Origin: Paucilactobacillus wasatchensis
GTDB taxonomy: Bacteria > Bacillota > Bacilli > Lactobacillales > Lactobacillaceae
Direction of reading: 5' to 3'
DNA: 63,249 nucleotides
NCBI RefSeq assembly: GCF_000876205.1
Contig: NZ_AWTT01000004.1
Coordinates: 1 to 63,249, forward strand
Part shown: one piece after another, positions 8,980 through 18,695 of the stretch
Numbering within the stretch: position 1 is the first letter of the stretch
Layout: every line of letters starts with the position of its first letter
Notes under the pieces: model-generated
Database searches by the model: none
Seen by the model: only the letters and a program-made list of their open reading frames with translations
Told to the model about the DNA's origin: nothing
Made by a program: the position numbers and the translations under genes

Positions 8980-10177
8980 TAAACGTCGAAGTCAGCATTT
9001 TTTGTTGCTGTTGCGCTATTGGCGCTTAGTGTTCAATGATCATTTTATGATCGCCCTATTCGTTTTCTTGGGTGCGTTAATTTGGGGCTATTCACAGGCA
9101 CTGGATCAGCTAACGCCACCAATTTGGTGGGCTCGACCGATTACAATCGTAATTTTATTAATATTGCTTCAATTTGGCCGGTTAGCGACCCTACTTAAAC
9201 CTGCAGATCCTGTTTTTTTATTACCACAAAGTAAAATGATGGATCACTATTTAAAACAGGCAGCTCGTTACAGCCTTTTGCTGGCAGAACTGATTGTAGT
9301 GGGCTGCACGGTGATTGTCATGCCATTTTTGATGAGCGCAACACAGACAACTAACTGGCAAGCGGGGATCATTATTATTACCGTTATGTTGTTAAAGTAT
9401 AGTTGGATGGATTTCAGCTTACTGCGGTTATATCGGCGTAATTTTCAACAAAACTCAATCAAATGGCTGCTTCAATGGGGATGTCCGGCAATTATCTTGA
9501 TCGTGACACTACTGGTGAATGCAATTGCTGGCATGGTATTGGCATTACTGTTATTAGTGTTCACTAAATATCAGTTGTCACAGCTCAAACATCAGTTGTT
9601 CAATTGGCGGTTGGCGGTAGCAACTGAATCTCAACGAATGTTGGGTGTGTATCGTTTCTTTAATCTATTTACTGATGTTCCTGCGGTACAGGGGACAATT
9701 CATCGACGTAAATATTTGGATTTTATGCTGACATTTTTAAATCGCGACAAGACCGTTTTTTCTTATCTGTATGCACGCGGCTTGTTACGGGGAACCGAAG
9801 TCAGCGGTTTGATTGTCCGATTAACTTTAATTGGAATGGTAATTGTATTTTTCGTGCCAGAATTTTGGCTCAATCTAATTTTATTTTTATTATTTATCTA
9901 CTTAATTGCAGTTCAAATAATGCCATTTTACTGGCAATATGATAGTCACGTGTTTACTTATTTATACCCCATTAAAGTTGAAACTAAGATGAAAAGCTTC
10001 AAAAAAATGATGGTTAAAATAATGGCAATCGTCGGAGGATTACTCTGGTTAGCCAGCTTAACAACCCAAATTTCGTTAACTGGAATGGGAATTAAATTAA
10101 TTTTAGGCATTTTAGAAATATGGTTATTAGGTGGCGTATATGCAACCAGTCGAATTAATAATAAAAAAAGCAAGTGA
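8963..10177 (+). CDS. ecsB: ABC transporter permease EcsB
   Basis: The membrane subunit of the Ecs transporter. The 404-residue protein has multiple hydrophobic segments at about 25-50, 60-75, 100-125, 135-150, 170-200, 280-320 and 350-390. Cytoplasmic stretches are rich in Arg and Lys. It starts inside ecsA after AAAGGAAG. The transported substrate is not established in any species. trmB follows after 11 bases and may be co-transcribed. Confidence 0.88.
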   Translation: MEKLYNKRRSQHFLLLLRYWRLVFNDHFMIALFVFLGALIWGYSQALDQLTPPIWWARPITIVILLILLQFGRLATLLKPADPVFLLPQSKMMDHYLKQAARYSLLLAELIVVGCTVIVMPFLMSATQTTNWQAGIIIITVMLLKYSWMDFSLLRLYRRNFQQNSIKWLLQWGCPAIILIVTLLVNAIAGMVLALLLLVFTKYQLSQLKHQLFNWRLAVATESQRMLGVYRFFNLFTDVPAVQGTIHRRKYLDFMLTFLNRDKTVFSYLYARGLLRGTEVSGLIVRLTLIGMVIVFFVPEFWLNLILFLLFIYLIAVQIMPFYWQYDSHVFTYLYPIKVETKMKSFKKMMVKIMAIVGGLLWLASLTTQISLTGMGIKLILGILEIWLLGGVYATSRINNKKSK

Positions 10178-10188
10178 GGAATAAATAA

Positions 10189-10860
10189 ATGCGAGTGAGA
10201 AATAAGCCATGGGCCCAACCTTTAATTGATGCTAACTCTGAACTAATTACTGAGGCACCTGAACAATATGCCGGACAATGGGAAACCCGGTTTGTCGCTA
10301 ATCAGCCAATTCACGTAGAAATTGGCATGGGCAAGGGGCAATTTATCGTTGGGATGGCCAAGGCTCATCCAGAAATTAATTTTATTGGGGTTGAAATTCA
10401 AAAATCTGTGGCCGCGACGGCTTTAAAACTGGCACTGCCGGAAAAGTTACCAAATTTACAATTGGTTTCTGGAGCAGGCGAATCGATTGACACGTACTTT
10501 CAGCCCCAAGAGGTAACACAGCTTTATTTGAATTTCTCGGATCCATGGCCAAAAACGCGGCACACAAAACGACGGTTAACCTATAAATCATTTCTGGCAG
10601 CTTACCAAAATATTTTACCTGCTAACGGCGTAATTGAGTTAAAAACTGATAATCAAGGCTTTTTTGAATATTCATTGGTGAGTTTAAATAATTTTGGGAT
10701 GGTCTTTGACGGAGTTTGGTTAGATTTACACAATAGCGAAGAAAATGAAGCCAATGTTGAAACTGAATATGAGCAAAAATTCAGTGCCAAGGGACAACCG
10801 ATTTACAAAGTTAGAGCGCATTTTATTTCTCCCAAAAATAAACAGAGATCGGAAAAATAA
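10189..10860 (+). CDS. trmB: tRNA (guanine-N7-)-methyltransferase
   Basis: Makes m7G46 in the variable loop of tRNA using S-adenosylmethionine. The 223-residue protein shows the SAM-binding motif EIGMGKGQF near residue 44, the family signature [16 protein letters not shown] around residues 116-131, and the [13 protein letters not shown] motif near 161. The start is the ATG after GAGGAATAAATA. It lies immediately downstream of ecsAB and is convergent with the PepSY gene. Confidence 0.95.
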   Translation: MRVRNKPWAQPLIDANSELITEAPEQYAGQWETRFVANQPIHVEIGMGKGQFIVGMAKAHPEINFIGVEIQKSVAATALKLALPEKLPNLQLVSGAGESIDTYFQPQEVTQLYLNFSDPWPKTRHTKRRLTYKSFLAAYQNILPANGVIELKTDNQGFFEYSLVSLNNFGMVFDGVWLDLHNSEENEANVETEYEQKFSAKGQPIYKVRAHFISPKNKQRSEK

Positions 10861-10893
10861 ATTTTCACAATCTCTGTCATATTTTTCAGTTAT
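10841..10893 (+). terminator. Probable trmB terminator
   Basis: ACAGAGAT (overlapping the end of trmB) pairs with ATCTCTGT across a loop of about 20 bases, followed by CATATTTTTC. The stem is weak, so confidence is moderate. Confidence 0.5.
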
Positions 10894-10919
10894 TTAATTT
10901 GTTGGCAACACAATCATGA

Positions 10920-11249
10920 TTAGATACGTTTTAAACTTAACACAGTGCCTGTTTTTGAATCTGCCAAAAATTCATAAGTTACTAATTGATTGTCCTCATA
11001 ACGACTAATGCCACCTTGAAATGCTTCTGTTTTAAAGGCGAATCGTTGATATGGCACTTTTTCATTTTCAATCCAAGAGCCTTCAATTGGGCCTTCTTTT
11101 TGGAATGACCGCTTAATTAAAATTAAAATATCGCTTGAACTGAGGTGGTCTGCGCGCAGCAGCCGTCCCAAAAGAAATCCTGTCACGCCAGATATTCCAA
11201 GTGCTAGTGGTAATGCAAAACGATCAAATTGGTTTGGTGCTGTATCCAT
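10920..11249 (-). CDS. PepSY-domain membrane-anchored protein (YtzB-like)
   Basis: The start at 11249 is chosen because GGAGGTTTTAGT directly precedes its ATG; an upstream in-frame ATG lacks a binding site. The resulting 109-residue protein has one N-terminal hydrophobic segment (about residues 10-27), followed by a small outside domain with the features of PepSY proteins: GPIEGSWI near the middle and YEFLADSKTGTVL at the C-terminus. Bacillus ytzB occupies a similar place between trmB and ytpP, which supports the assignment. PepSY domains are thought to bind or inhibit peptidases; the actual role here is unknown. Confidence 0.72.
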   Translation of the reverse strand: MDTAPNQFDRFALPLALGISGVTGFLLGRLLRADHLSSSDILILIKRSFQKEGPIEGSWIENEKVPYQRFAFKTEAFQGGISRYEDNQLVTYEFLADSKTGTVLSLKRI

Positions 11250-11407
11250 ACTAAAACCTCCAGTGCAATAGGAATTAAAATTATTATAACAAATTATTGA
11301 ATTAACAACAAAGAAATGCAAAATCGGTGCTATTAATTTGATTTTGCGTATAATATAGCATTAGTGAATAAAGTATGCTACTGATTACTACAAAGGAGAT
11401 AGATAAA

Positions 11408-11731
11408 ATGCAAACAATTGCAAAAACTTCTAAAGATGAATTAATGGACCAAATAAAAACTGGCAAGTATATGCTATTTTTCTCAGCCGGCTGGTGCTCA
11501 GATTGTAATTTCATTAAACCACACATGCCAGCGATTGAAGCTGAGTATTCCGATTTCCAATTTATTTCCGTGGATCGTGATGAAAATATCGATTTAGCGG
11601 TTGAACTAAACGTGTTTGGGATTCCAAGTTTCATCGCATATGAAGACGGTAAAGAAATTGGTCGCTTTGTTAATAAAGACCGGAAGACAAAAGAGCAGGT
11701 AGAACAATTTATTGACGGTTTAGCTAGTTAA
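11408..11731 (+). CDS. ytpP: Thioredoxin-like protein YtpP
   Basis: A thioredoxin-fold protein of 107 residues with active-site motif WCSDC and a cis-Pro segment IPSF. It probably acts as a cytoplasmic thiol-disulfide reductant, like the YtpP group of Bacillus, where low-molecular-weight thiol mixed disulfides are reduced. The start at 11408 follows AAAGGAGAT; an ATG 33 bases upstream in frame precedes the binding site and is rejected. The gene sits before ytpR as in Bacillus, but ytpQ is missing between them. A terminator follows. Confidence 0.88.
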   Translation: MQTIAKTSKDELMDQIKTGKYMLFFSAGWCSDCNFIKPHMPAIEAEYSDFQFISVDRDENIDLAVELNVFGIPSFIAYEDGKEIGRFVNKDRKTKEQVEQFIDGLAS

Positions 11732-11746
11732 AAAATAATATTAGTA

Positions 11747-11775
11747 TTTAAATGGCGGTGCACGCCATTTTTTTG
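11747..11775 (+). terminator. Terminator after ytpP
   Basis: AAATGGCG pairs with CGCCATTT, followed by seven T bases. Confidence 0.85.
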
Positions 11776-11793
11776 TGATGAAGGGGATAAATT

Positions 11794-12429
11794 ATGTTAA
11801 TTGCAAGTTATAATCAAGCTGCGTTGGGAGATGTGCTTGTAGTGATTGCAGCAGCTGATGAAGCTGAACAAACAACTACAAAGCGTGACGATATTGTTGA
11901 AATCGTGGCGCAATCCGATGGTCATTTAATTGGGTTTAATTTTTTAAAAATTAAAACAATTTTGCCAACTCTCAGTGGTAATGGCAAAATTGAATTGAGT
12001 GATGACCAGATTGGTATTCTAAATGAAGCAATTAAGACGGCAGGATTTAGTACAAAATTAGTTGCGGACTATGATGCCAAATTTGTGATTGGCTATGTTG
12101 AAACGGTAGAAAAGCATCCTAAATCAGACCATTTGCATATTACAACAACGCTTGTTGACGGCGAACACGAGCTACAAATTGTATCTGGATCGCCTAATAT
12201 CAAGGATCACATTAAGGTAGTAGTTGCCAAAGTCGGAGCAATGATGCCTAGTGGTCAAATTATTTGGCCGGGACAATTGCGCGGTGTTTCAAGCAATGGT
12301 ATGATTTGTTCAGGCAGAGAATTAAAGTTAAAAAATGCACCAGAAAAACCAGGCGCATTGATTTTACCTGATGATTTTCAAGCAATTGGACAACCATTTG
12401 ATTTTGCTAAGGGCAATCTGCTATTTTGA
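11794..12429 (+). CDS. ytpR: YtpR family tRNA-binding protein
   Basis: A 211-residue protein with an N-terminal DUF4479 region (about 1-95) and a C-terminal EMAP/PheT-B1-type tRNA-binding OB-fold (about 100-205). The motifs VEKHPKSDHLHI and QIVSGSPNI are the same ones found in the N-terminus of PheT in this window. It likely binds tRNA; its physiological role is unclear. AAGGGG precedes the ATG. The neighbours ytpP and murC match Bacillus gene order. Confidence 0.9.
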   Translation: MLIASYNQAALGDVLVVIAAADEAEQTTTKRDDIVEIVAQSDGHLIGFNFLKIKTILPTLSGNGKIELSDDQIGILNEAIKTAGFSTKLVADYDAKFVIGYVETVEKHPKSDHLHITTTLVDGEHELQIVSGSPNIKDHIKVVVAKVGAMMPSGQIIWPGQLRGVSSNGMICSGRELKLKNAPEKPGALILPDDFQAIGQPFDFAKGNLLF

Positions 12430-12464
12430 GATTGCTCTTTTATTTTTTAGTTGAGGTGAGGGGT

Positions 12465-12860
12465 ATGACACAGCAATACGATGGACCATCGTTATTTCGT
12501 CATCCTTCTAGTGCAGACGATGACAAAATAAACCAATCTGAACGACAGACATTAAAACGGGCAAAGCAAACTTTGCAACAGGTTTATGTTCCACCGGTTA
12601 TGGCAAATAAGGTCGTTAAACAACGAATTGATTTTAACAAAATCATCCGACAATTACATAAACAACCTGGCTCATATTACTTGCCAGCAACTGAGGTGCC
12701 AAAAGCAGGCTTAACTAAGAATGTTGCACCAAAAGAAGCTGACCTAAAGACGTCTCAAGTTCATAAATCAAACAATAAAGCGTTAGGACATTCACTGCAC
12801 GATATTTTACAAGGTGAACAAAATTCGCAACGTAATTTAAAAATTTTTGATCAAAAATAA
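12465..12860 (+). CDS. Unknown protein between ytpR and murC
   Basis: The start at 12465 follows GAGGTGAGGGGT; an upstream ATG 39 bases earlier lacks a site. The 131-residue product is basic and hydrophilic, probably mostly disordered, with no membrane segment or recognised motif. It contains FRHPSSADDD near the N-terminus and a segment around VPPVMANKVVKQ. In Bacillus the DNA translocase gene sftA (ytpS) stands at this place, so this could be a replaced or reduced relative of the linker region, but no translocase motor motifs are present. Function unknown. Confidence 0.7.
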   Translation: MTQQYDGPSLFRHPSSADDDKINQSERQTLKRAKQTLQQVYVPPVMANKVVKQRIDFNKIIRQLHKQPGSYYLPATEVPKAGLTKNVAPKEADLKTSQVHKSNNKALGHSLHDILQGEQNSQRNLKIFDQK

Positions 12861-12894
12861 ATAATATTGGCAAGTGAAAGGAATCTAAATCGGT

Positions 12895-14226
12895 ATGGAT
12901 AATAAAACAACATATTATTTTATAGGAATCAAGGGTTCAGGAATGAGTGCATTAGCTTTGGTGTTGCACGATAAGGGATTTAAAGTTGAAGGTTCCGATA
13001 TTGACCAGTATACGTTTACTCAGCGTGGACTGGAAAATGCAGGCATTAAGGCGTATTCTTTTTCTCCATCGAACTTGCATGCTGGATTGACAGTAATTGC
13101 TGGCAATGCATTTCCTGATGATCACCCTGAAATTATCCAGGCTAAAAAGCTGGGTCTCAAAGTTTATCGGTACCATGAATTTTTAGGTGAATTGATCGAA
13201 GGTTACACGAGCATCGGGGTGGCTGGAGCTCATGGAAAAACCAGCACTACCGGATTATTAGCGCACGTGTTAAGCGGTATTGCACCAACTAGTTATCTAA
13301 TTGGGGATGGCAGTGGTAAAGGTAAACCTGATGCTCGATTCTTTGTTTTTGAAGCAGATGAATATCGCCGACATTTCATGGCTTATCATCCAGACTATGC
13401 CATTATGACCAATATTGATTTTGACCATCCTGATTATTATAGTGGGATCGATGATGTAGCCAGTGCATTTGAGAGTTTTGGTAAGCAGGTAAAAAAGGGT
13501 ATTTTTGCCTGGGGTGATGACCAAAATTTGAGAAAATTAAACGTCGATGTTCCCGTTTATTACTATGGAACGAGTGCGACCGATGATTTTCGGGCAGCTG
13601 AAATCAAACGGACCACCAAAGGATCCAATTTTGATGTGTATTACCATGATGAATTGTTGGGTAACTTTGAAATTCCGTTGTTTGGACAACATAATATTTT
13701 AAATAGTTTGGCTGTCATTGCGGTTGCGTACTTTGAAAAAGTTGACTTAAACGATATCAGAACAGAATTATTGACATTCAAGGGCGTCAAACGTCGTTTT
13801 AGTGAGCGCAAAGTGGCGGATATGACCATCATCGATGATTATGCGCATCATCCGTCAGAAATTAAAGCCACACTGGATGCGGCCAGACAAAAGTACCCAG
13901 ATAAAGAAATAGTTGCCGTTTTTCAGCCACATACATTTACCCGAACAATTGCATTACTAGATGATTTTGCTACCAGTCTTAATTTAGCAGATCATGTTTA
14001 TCTGACTGACATTTTTGGTTCAGTTAGAGAACACGCCGGGAAAGTTTCAAGTGCCGATTTGGGCGCCAAAATTAGTAAGGGCGGCACTGTTTTAAAACTG
14101 GACAACATGTCTCCTTTACTTGATTACCATGACGCGGTGGTTGTATTTATGGGAGCCGGTGACGTTCAAAAATATGAACGAGAATATGAAACATTGCTTA
14201 GCAACCTAACGCCTAAGAATAACTAG
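12895..14226 (+). CDS. murC: UDP-N-acetylmuramate--L-alanine ligase
   Basis: Adds L-alanine to UDP-MurNAc, the first peptide step of peptidoglycan precursor synthesis in the cytoplasm. The 443-residue protein has a Rossmann N-terminus with [11 protein letters not shown] (residues 11-21), the ATP-binding motif GAHGKTSTT near 109-117, EADEYRRHF near 154-162, and the C-terminal [10 protein letters not shown] segment. The ATG is preceded by AAAGGAATC. It follows ytpR and the short unknown gene. Confidence 0.95.
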   Translation: MDNKTTYYFIGIKGSGMSALALVLHDKGFKVEGSDIDQYTFTQRGLENAGIKAYSFSPSNLHAGLTVIAGNAFPDDHPEIIQAKKLGLKVYRYHEFLGELIEGYTSIGVAGAHGKTSTTGLLAHVLSGIAPTSYLIGDGSGKGKPDARFFVFEADEYRRHFMAYHPDYAIMTNIDFDHPDYYSGIDDVASAFESFGKQVKKGIFAWGDDQNLRKLNVDVPVYYYGTSATDDFRAAEIKRTTKGSNFDVYYHDELLGNFEIPLFGQHNILNSLAVIAVAYFEKVDLNDIRTELLTFKGVKRRFSERKVADMTIIDDYAHHPSEIKATLDAARQKYPDKEIVAVFQPHTFTRTIALLDDFATSLNLADHVYLTDIFGSVREHAGKVSSADLGAKISKGGTVLKLDNMSPLLDYHDAVVVFMGAGDVQKYEREYETLLSNLTPKNN

Positions 14227-14243
14227 TATTTTGATCATTTTAC

Positions 14244-14272
14244 TTGCGGTTTATAGTGTAGTTCGATAAGAT
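14244..14272 (+). promoter_or_regulatory. Promoter of the Bax1-like gene
   Basis: TTGCGG, a 17-bp spacer and TAAGAT form a good sigma-A promoter just after murC. Confidence 0.6.
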
Positions 14273-14304
14273 ATTGAGAAATATAGATGAAAGAAGTGGA
14301 TTAA

Positions 14305-15027
14305 TTGAATAACATGAACGAAGATTATTCATCAACTGAACGTCGCGTTGTCGGTAACGAGGCAGGATTAGCCAAATTTATGACCAGGATGTATGGCAAT
14401 ATGACGTTGGCTGTTTTGGTATCTGCGCTCAGTTCCTTTTTAACTTTAACTGTGTTTAAGGAACAAGTCTTTGGTTATATGACACAACATCCAGGTATGA
14501 TGTGGATTATTTTATTATTGCCTGTGGCCTTATCGATGGGGGTTAGTTTTAGGGCAACTAGAAATCCAGTGATGAGTTTTATTATGTTAATGGCCGTGGC
14601 AGTTATTTATGGAGTCGTGTTTGCTCTGATCTGTGCCGCGTACACTGCAACTAGTATTTCAGCTGCATTTATTTCCTCTGCAGCAGTCTTTATAACCATG
14701 GCAATTTATGGAAGTGTCACTAAACGTGATTTGAGTAAGTTTGGTGCCCATGCTTTTGCAGCGCTAGTTGCGTTAGTGGTGGCTAGCTTTATCAATATGT
14801 TCCTGCAAAGCCCTGCAATCACATATATTTTTTCTTACATTGCAGTGATTATCTTTACTGTTTTGACAGCCTGGGATGCACAAAATATGAAAAATATTTA
14901 CGTTCGTTATGGTAATCAGGTGTCGGTAAGTGGCTTAGCCGTGATGGGGGCATTACAGTTATACCTTGATTTTGTTAATATCTTCATTAGCTTATTACAA
15001 ATTTTTGGAATGAGTGACCGAAACTAA
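14305..15027 (+). CDS. Bax inhibitor-1/YccA family membrane protein
   Basis: A 240-residue integral membrane protein with seven hydrophobic segments, the pattern of the TMBIM/UPF0005 family (Bacillus YetJ, a pH-sensitive calcium leak channel). The C-terminus contains TAWDAQNMKNIY, part of the family signature whose paired Asp residues form the proton-sensing site in YetJ. The start is the TTG at 14305, behind AGTGGA; the ATG nine bases later is an alternative. It has its own promoter and terminator. Confidence 0.85.
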   Translation: MNNMNEDYSSTERRVVGNEAGLAKFMTRMYGNMTLAVLVSALSSFLTLTVFKEQVFGYMTQHPGMMWIILLLPVALSMGVSFRATRNPVMSFIMLMAVAVIYGVVFALICAAYTATSISAAFISSAAVFITMAIYGSVTKRDLSKFGAHAFAALVALVVASFINMFLQSPAITYIFSYIAVIIFTVLTAWDAQNMKNIYVRYGNQVSVSGLAVMGALQLYLDFVNIFISLLQIFGMSDRN

Positions 15028-15043
15028 TAATCAATATTGAAAT

Positions 15044-15082
15044 AATGAGCACTGACGACTAACAGTTGTTGGTGTTTTTTTA
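15044..15082 (+). terminator. Terminator after the Bax1-like gene
   Basis: CACTGACGAC pairs imperfectly with GTTGTTGGTG across a TAACA loop, followed by seven T bases. Confidence 0.75.
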
Positions 15083-15092
15083 TGCAGTTGTG

Positions 15093-15121
15093 TGTTATCA
15101 AACGATCCTTTTTGATACAAT
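15093..15121 (+). promoter_or_regulatory. Promoter of the polA operon
   Basis: TGTTAT, 17 bases, then TACAAT with an upstream TGA making an extended -10. It is followed by AGTCAGGAG at the polA ribosome binding site. Confidence 0.6.
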
Positions 15122-15156
15122 GGACAGTGTAGGAATAATTTAGTCAGGAGATTATA

Positions 15157-17823
15157 ATGACAAAACAATTATTATTGATCGATGGTAACAGTGTTGCGTT
15201 TCGTGCTTTTTTTGCGCTTCATTCACAGTTAGATAAATTTACAAACCAAAATGGTCTCCATACGACTGCAATTTATGGCTTCAATTTAATGCTAGATCAT
15301 ATTTTAAAAATAGTTAAACCGGATGCAGCACTGGTTGCATTTGATGCGGGTAAAACTACTTTTCGTACCGCAATGTTTGCTGATTATAAAAGTGGTCGCG
15401 CCAAAACACCACCTGAATTGTCGGAGCAAATGCCATATTTAAAACAACTCGTGGCGGCACGCGGCATTAAGAGTTATGAGCTTGCTAATTATGAGGCTGA
15501 CGATATTATTGGCACATTAGCACAACAAGCTAGTCAAAGTGATTATAAAACCACAATTGTCACTGGTGATCGTGACTTAACTCAATTAGCCACAGAGCAG
15601 GTTACTGTGTCTGTCACACATAAAGGGGTTACTGAAGTAGAGCACTATACACCAGCCCATGTGCTAGAAAAATTTGGCTTAACGCCAGCGCAGATTGTTG
15701 ATATGAAAGGGCTTATGGGTGACACGTCCGATAATTATCCTGGTGTTACCAAAGTTGGCGAAAAAACAGCCATTAAACTGTTAAAAGAATATGACTCAAT
15801 TGAAAATTTGTACGACCATATTGATGATTTAAAACAAAGTAAAATGAAGGACCATCTGATCGAAGACCATGATTTGGCAATGATGTCAAAAAAATTGGCT
15901 CGAATTAATCAATCGGCACCGCTTGAAGTTGAACTTTCTGAGTTGACGTATTTAGGCGATCAAACTGATGAATTGATCAAGTTTTATCAGCAAATGAATT
16001 TTCGTTCATTTCTAACTAAAATGAATGTCGAGCAGACAGAATTATCGCTGGAAGCCCCAGTAGATAAACCAATCGATTATACGGTATTGACAGCAGCGAA
16101 CCTTGATTTAGTTAAGCAATTTGATCAGCCGGTTTCATTTTATTTAGAAATGCCAGCGGCCAATTACCATGTGTCTGATTTTGCTGGCTTCGTGATTGGT
16201 AATAATGATCAGTGGTTTGTCAGTCGAGACGTTGATTTGCTTAAACAGCCTGCACTAGCTCAAGTGTTAGCAAGCACAAAAATAAGCAAAAATGTGTTTA
16301 ATGCCAAGGCTATGATCGTCGGCTTGCATCGGTTGGGGGTTCAATTACAAAACGTTAATTTTGATTTATTGTTAGTATCGTATTTACTTAATACAAATGA
16401 CAATAGTGATGATCTAGGGCTAGTAGCGCGTGAACATGGCTACGAAGATGTGCAAGAAGATGAAATTGTTTATGGCAAAGGTGCTAAGTTGGCAATTCCT
16501 GCTGATGATTCTGTTTTGTTTACGCACTTAGCCAAAAAGGCCCGGACGATTGATTTATTGTCATCACAGTTATTTGATGAATTAGATCAAAATGAACAAA
16601 CACCGCTCTATACAGATATTGAATTACCATTAACGAACGTGTTGGCACAAATGGAAATCATGGGTATTAAAGTTGATGTTGACCGTTTGAGTGCTATGGG
16701 CAGCAAATTAGTTGAACGATTAAGTGAAATTGAGCAAACTATTTACCAGGAAGCAGGGCAAGAATTTAATATTAATTCAACCAAGCAACTGGGTGAAATT
16801 TTATTTGAGCAGATGAAGTTACCCGTGATTAAAAAAACCAAAACAGGTTATTCAACGGCGGTTGATGTGCTCGAAAAATTGCGCGATCAAGCGCCAATTG
16901 TCGACAATATTTTGCAGTATCGTCAAATTGCTAAGTTGCAATCGACTTATATCGAAGGACTGCTGAAGGTTGTTCACTCTAGCGATCAAAAAATCCATAC
17001 CCGTTATCTGCAAACGCTCACGCAGACAGGTCGATTATCATCGGTTGACCCCAATTTGCAAAATATTCCGATTAGACTTGAAGAGGGGCGTAAAATTAGG
17101 CAGGCCTTTGTGCCCAGCCATCCCGATTGGGAAATTTTTTCATCTGATTATTCACAAATCGAATTGCGGGTTTTAGCACACATTACAGGCGACAAAAACC
17201 TACAAGAAGCTTTTTTAGAAGATCAAGATATCCACGCTAGCACTGCTCGTCGAATTTTCAAACTAGGACCGAATGATGAAATTGACAGAAATTTGCGTCG
17301 CCAAGCTAAAGCGGTCAATTTTGGAATTGTTTACGGCATTAGTGATTATGGTTTGTCGCAAAACATCGGGATCACGAGAAAACAAGCGAAGGCATTTATC
17401 GACACCTACTTTGAAGAGTACCCAGGTGTAAAAAAATATATCGACACTGTGGTTAAGCAGGCCAAAAAGATGGGGTATGTTGAGACGCTTACGCACCGTC
17501 GCCGTTATTTGCCAGACATTAATACCAAGAATTTTAATCAACGGTCATTTGCGGAGCGGACAGCTATGAATACACCGATTCAAGGTAGTGCTGCTGATAT
17601 TATTAAAATCGCCATGATTGGCATGCAAACAGCACTAAAACAGCAAAATTTACAAGCCAAAATGCTGCTACAAATCCACGATGAATTAGTTTTTGAAGCA
17701 CCAAAGGAAGAAATTCCAGTGTTAGAAAAATTGGTTCCTAGTGTAATGGATTCTGCGGTCAAATTGGATGTGCCCTTGAAGGTTGAAAGCGCCCATGGAG
17801 CAACATGGTACGATGCCAAATAA
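15157..17823 (+). CDS. polA: DNA polymerase I
   Basis: Fills gaps in DNA repair and removes RNA primers from Okazaki fragments. The 888-residue protein has an N-terminal 5'-nuclease domain (about 1-290, with TGDRDL and a helix-hairpin-helix region), a middle 3'-5' exonuclease-like domain (about 300-470) and a polymerase domain with motif A SSDYSQIELRVLAHI, motif B RRQAKAVNFGIVYG and motif C QIHDELVF. At the place of the DxE exonuclease motif the sequence reads FYLEMP, so proofreading is expected to be lost, as in other Firmicute PolA proteins. It is the first gene of a run polA-mutM-coaE-nrdR-dnaB-dnaI. Confidence 0.96.
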   Translation: MTKQLLLIDGNSVAFRAFFALHSQLDKFTNQNGLHTTAIYGFNLMLDHILKIVKPDAALVAFDAGKTTFRTAMFADYKSGRAKTPPELSEQMPYLKQLVAARGIKSYELANYEADDIIGTLAQQASQSDYKTTIVTGDRDLTQLATEQVTVSVTHKGVTEVEHYTPAHVLEKFGLTPAQIVDMKGLMGDTSDNYPGVTKVGEKTAIKLLKEYDSIENLYDHIDDLKQSKMKDHLIEDHDLAMMSKKLARINQSAPLEVELSELTYLGDQTDELIKFYQQMNFRSFLTKMNVEQTELSLEAPVDKPIDYTVLTAANLDLVKQFDQPVSFYLEMPAANYHVSDFAGFVIGNNDQWFVSRDVDLLKQPALAQVLASTKISKNVFNAKAMIVGLHRLGVQLQNVNFDLLLVSYLLNTNDNSDDLGLVAREHGYEDVQEDEIVYGKGAKLAIPADDSVLFTHLAKKARTIDLLSSQLFDELDQNEQTPLYTDIELPLTNVLAQMEIMGIKVDVDRLSAMGSKLVERLSEIEQTIYQEAGQEFNINSTKQLGEILFEQMKLPVIKKTKTGYSTAVDVLEKLRDQAPIVDNILQYRQIAKLQSTYIEGLLKVVHSSDQKIHTRYLQTLTQTGRLSSVDPNLQNIPIRLEEGRKIRQAFVPSHPDWEIFSSDYSQIELRVLAHITGDKNLQEAFLEDQDIHASTARRIFKLGPNDEIDRNLRRQAKAVNFGIVYGISDYGLSQNIGITRKQAKAFIDTYFEEYPGVKKYIDTVVKQAKKMGYVETLTHRRRYLPDINTKNFNQRSFAERTAMNTPIQGSAADIIKIAMIGMQTALKQQNLQAKMLLQIHDELVFEAPKEEIPVLEKLVPSVMDSAVKLDVPLKVESAHGATWYDAK

Positions 17824-17862
17824 TATATTTTAAAGCAGCAGTGGTTGATTGGAGGACTTAAA

Positions 17863-18693
17863 ATGCCAGAGTTACCAGAAGTTGAAACAGTGAGACGAGG
17901 ATTATTAAAAATTGCGACTGATCGACAGATCGTTGGCATCGATGTTTTATACGGCAAAACAATTACAAATGATGTTGAATTATTCAAGGAAGCATTAATC
18001 GGCCAGACAATTAATACGGTTGATCGACGCGGTAAATATCTGTTGTTTCGTTTTAGTAACCAACTGACAATGGTGTCTCATTTGCGAATGGAAGGTAAGT
18101 ATTTTAACCTACCAGAAAGTGAGGTGCCACGGAAGCATACACATGTTGTGTTCCATTTTAATGACCAAACCAAACTCTGTTACAATGACACCCGGAAATT
18201 TGGCCGCATGACGCTGGTGAAAACGGGTGAAGAAATGCAGGTTGCCGGATTAAAAACAATTGGCCCTGAGCCAACAGACACTACATTGACGGTTGAATAT
18301 TTAGTCAATATTATGGCGAAAAGTCGGCGTGAAATTAAACCATTTTTGCTAGACCAAAGTAAAGTGGCTGGACTAGGCAACATTTATGTTGATGAAGTGC
18401 TCTGGATGAGTCGCATTAATCCGTTGGAGCCAGTGAATCATTTAACAACGCAACAGATTACAAAATTAAGGGCCAACATTATTAATGAGCTTGCCACTGC
18501 AACCAAACATCATGGTACAACCGTGCATTCATATACGACGGCGTTCGGTGATGCAGGTGAATTTCAAAATCAGTTGCATGCGTATGGAAATGCTGGTAAA
18601 CCTTGTGAGCGCTGTGGAACAACAATGATTAAAACAAAGGTCGCTCAACGTGGGACGACTTATTGCCCCCATTGCCAAGTTTTAGGGGCCTAA
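17863..18693 (+). CDS. mutM: Formamidopyrimidine-DNA glycosylase
   Basis: Removes 8-oxoguanine and formamidopyrimidines from DNA, with AP-lyase activity. The start at 17863 is fixed by biochemistry: processing exposes the catalytic Pro of MPELPEVETVRRG. TTGGAGGACTTAAA precedes it. The protein has 276 residues. The C-terminal zinc finger is intact, with CERC and CPHC pairs. Gene order polA-mutM-coaE is as in Bacillus, placing base-excision repair beside the gap-filling polymerase. Confidence 0.95.
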   Translation: MPELPEVETVRRGLLKIATDRQIVGIDVLYGKTITNDVELFKEALIGQTINTVDRRGKYLLFRFSNQLTMVSHLRMEGKYFNLPESEVPRKHTHVVFHFNDQTKLCYNDTRKFGRMTLVKTGEEMQVAGLKTIGPEPTDTTLTVEYLVNIMAKSRREIKPFLLDQSKVAGLGNIYVDEVLWMSRINPLEPVNHLTTQQITKLRANIINELATATKHHGTTVHSYTTAFGDAGEFQNQLHAYGNAGKPCERCGTTMIKTKVAQRGTTYCPHCQVLGA

Positions 18694-18695
18694 TC

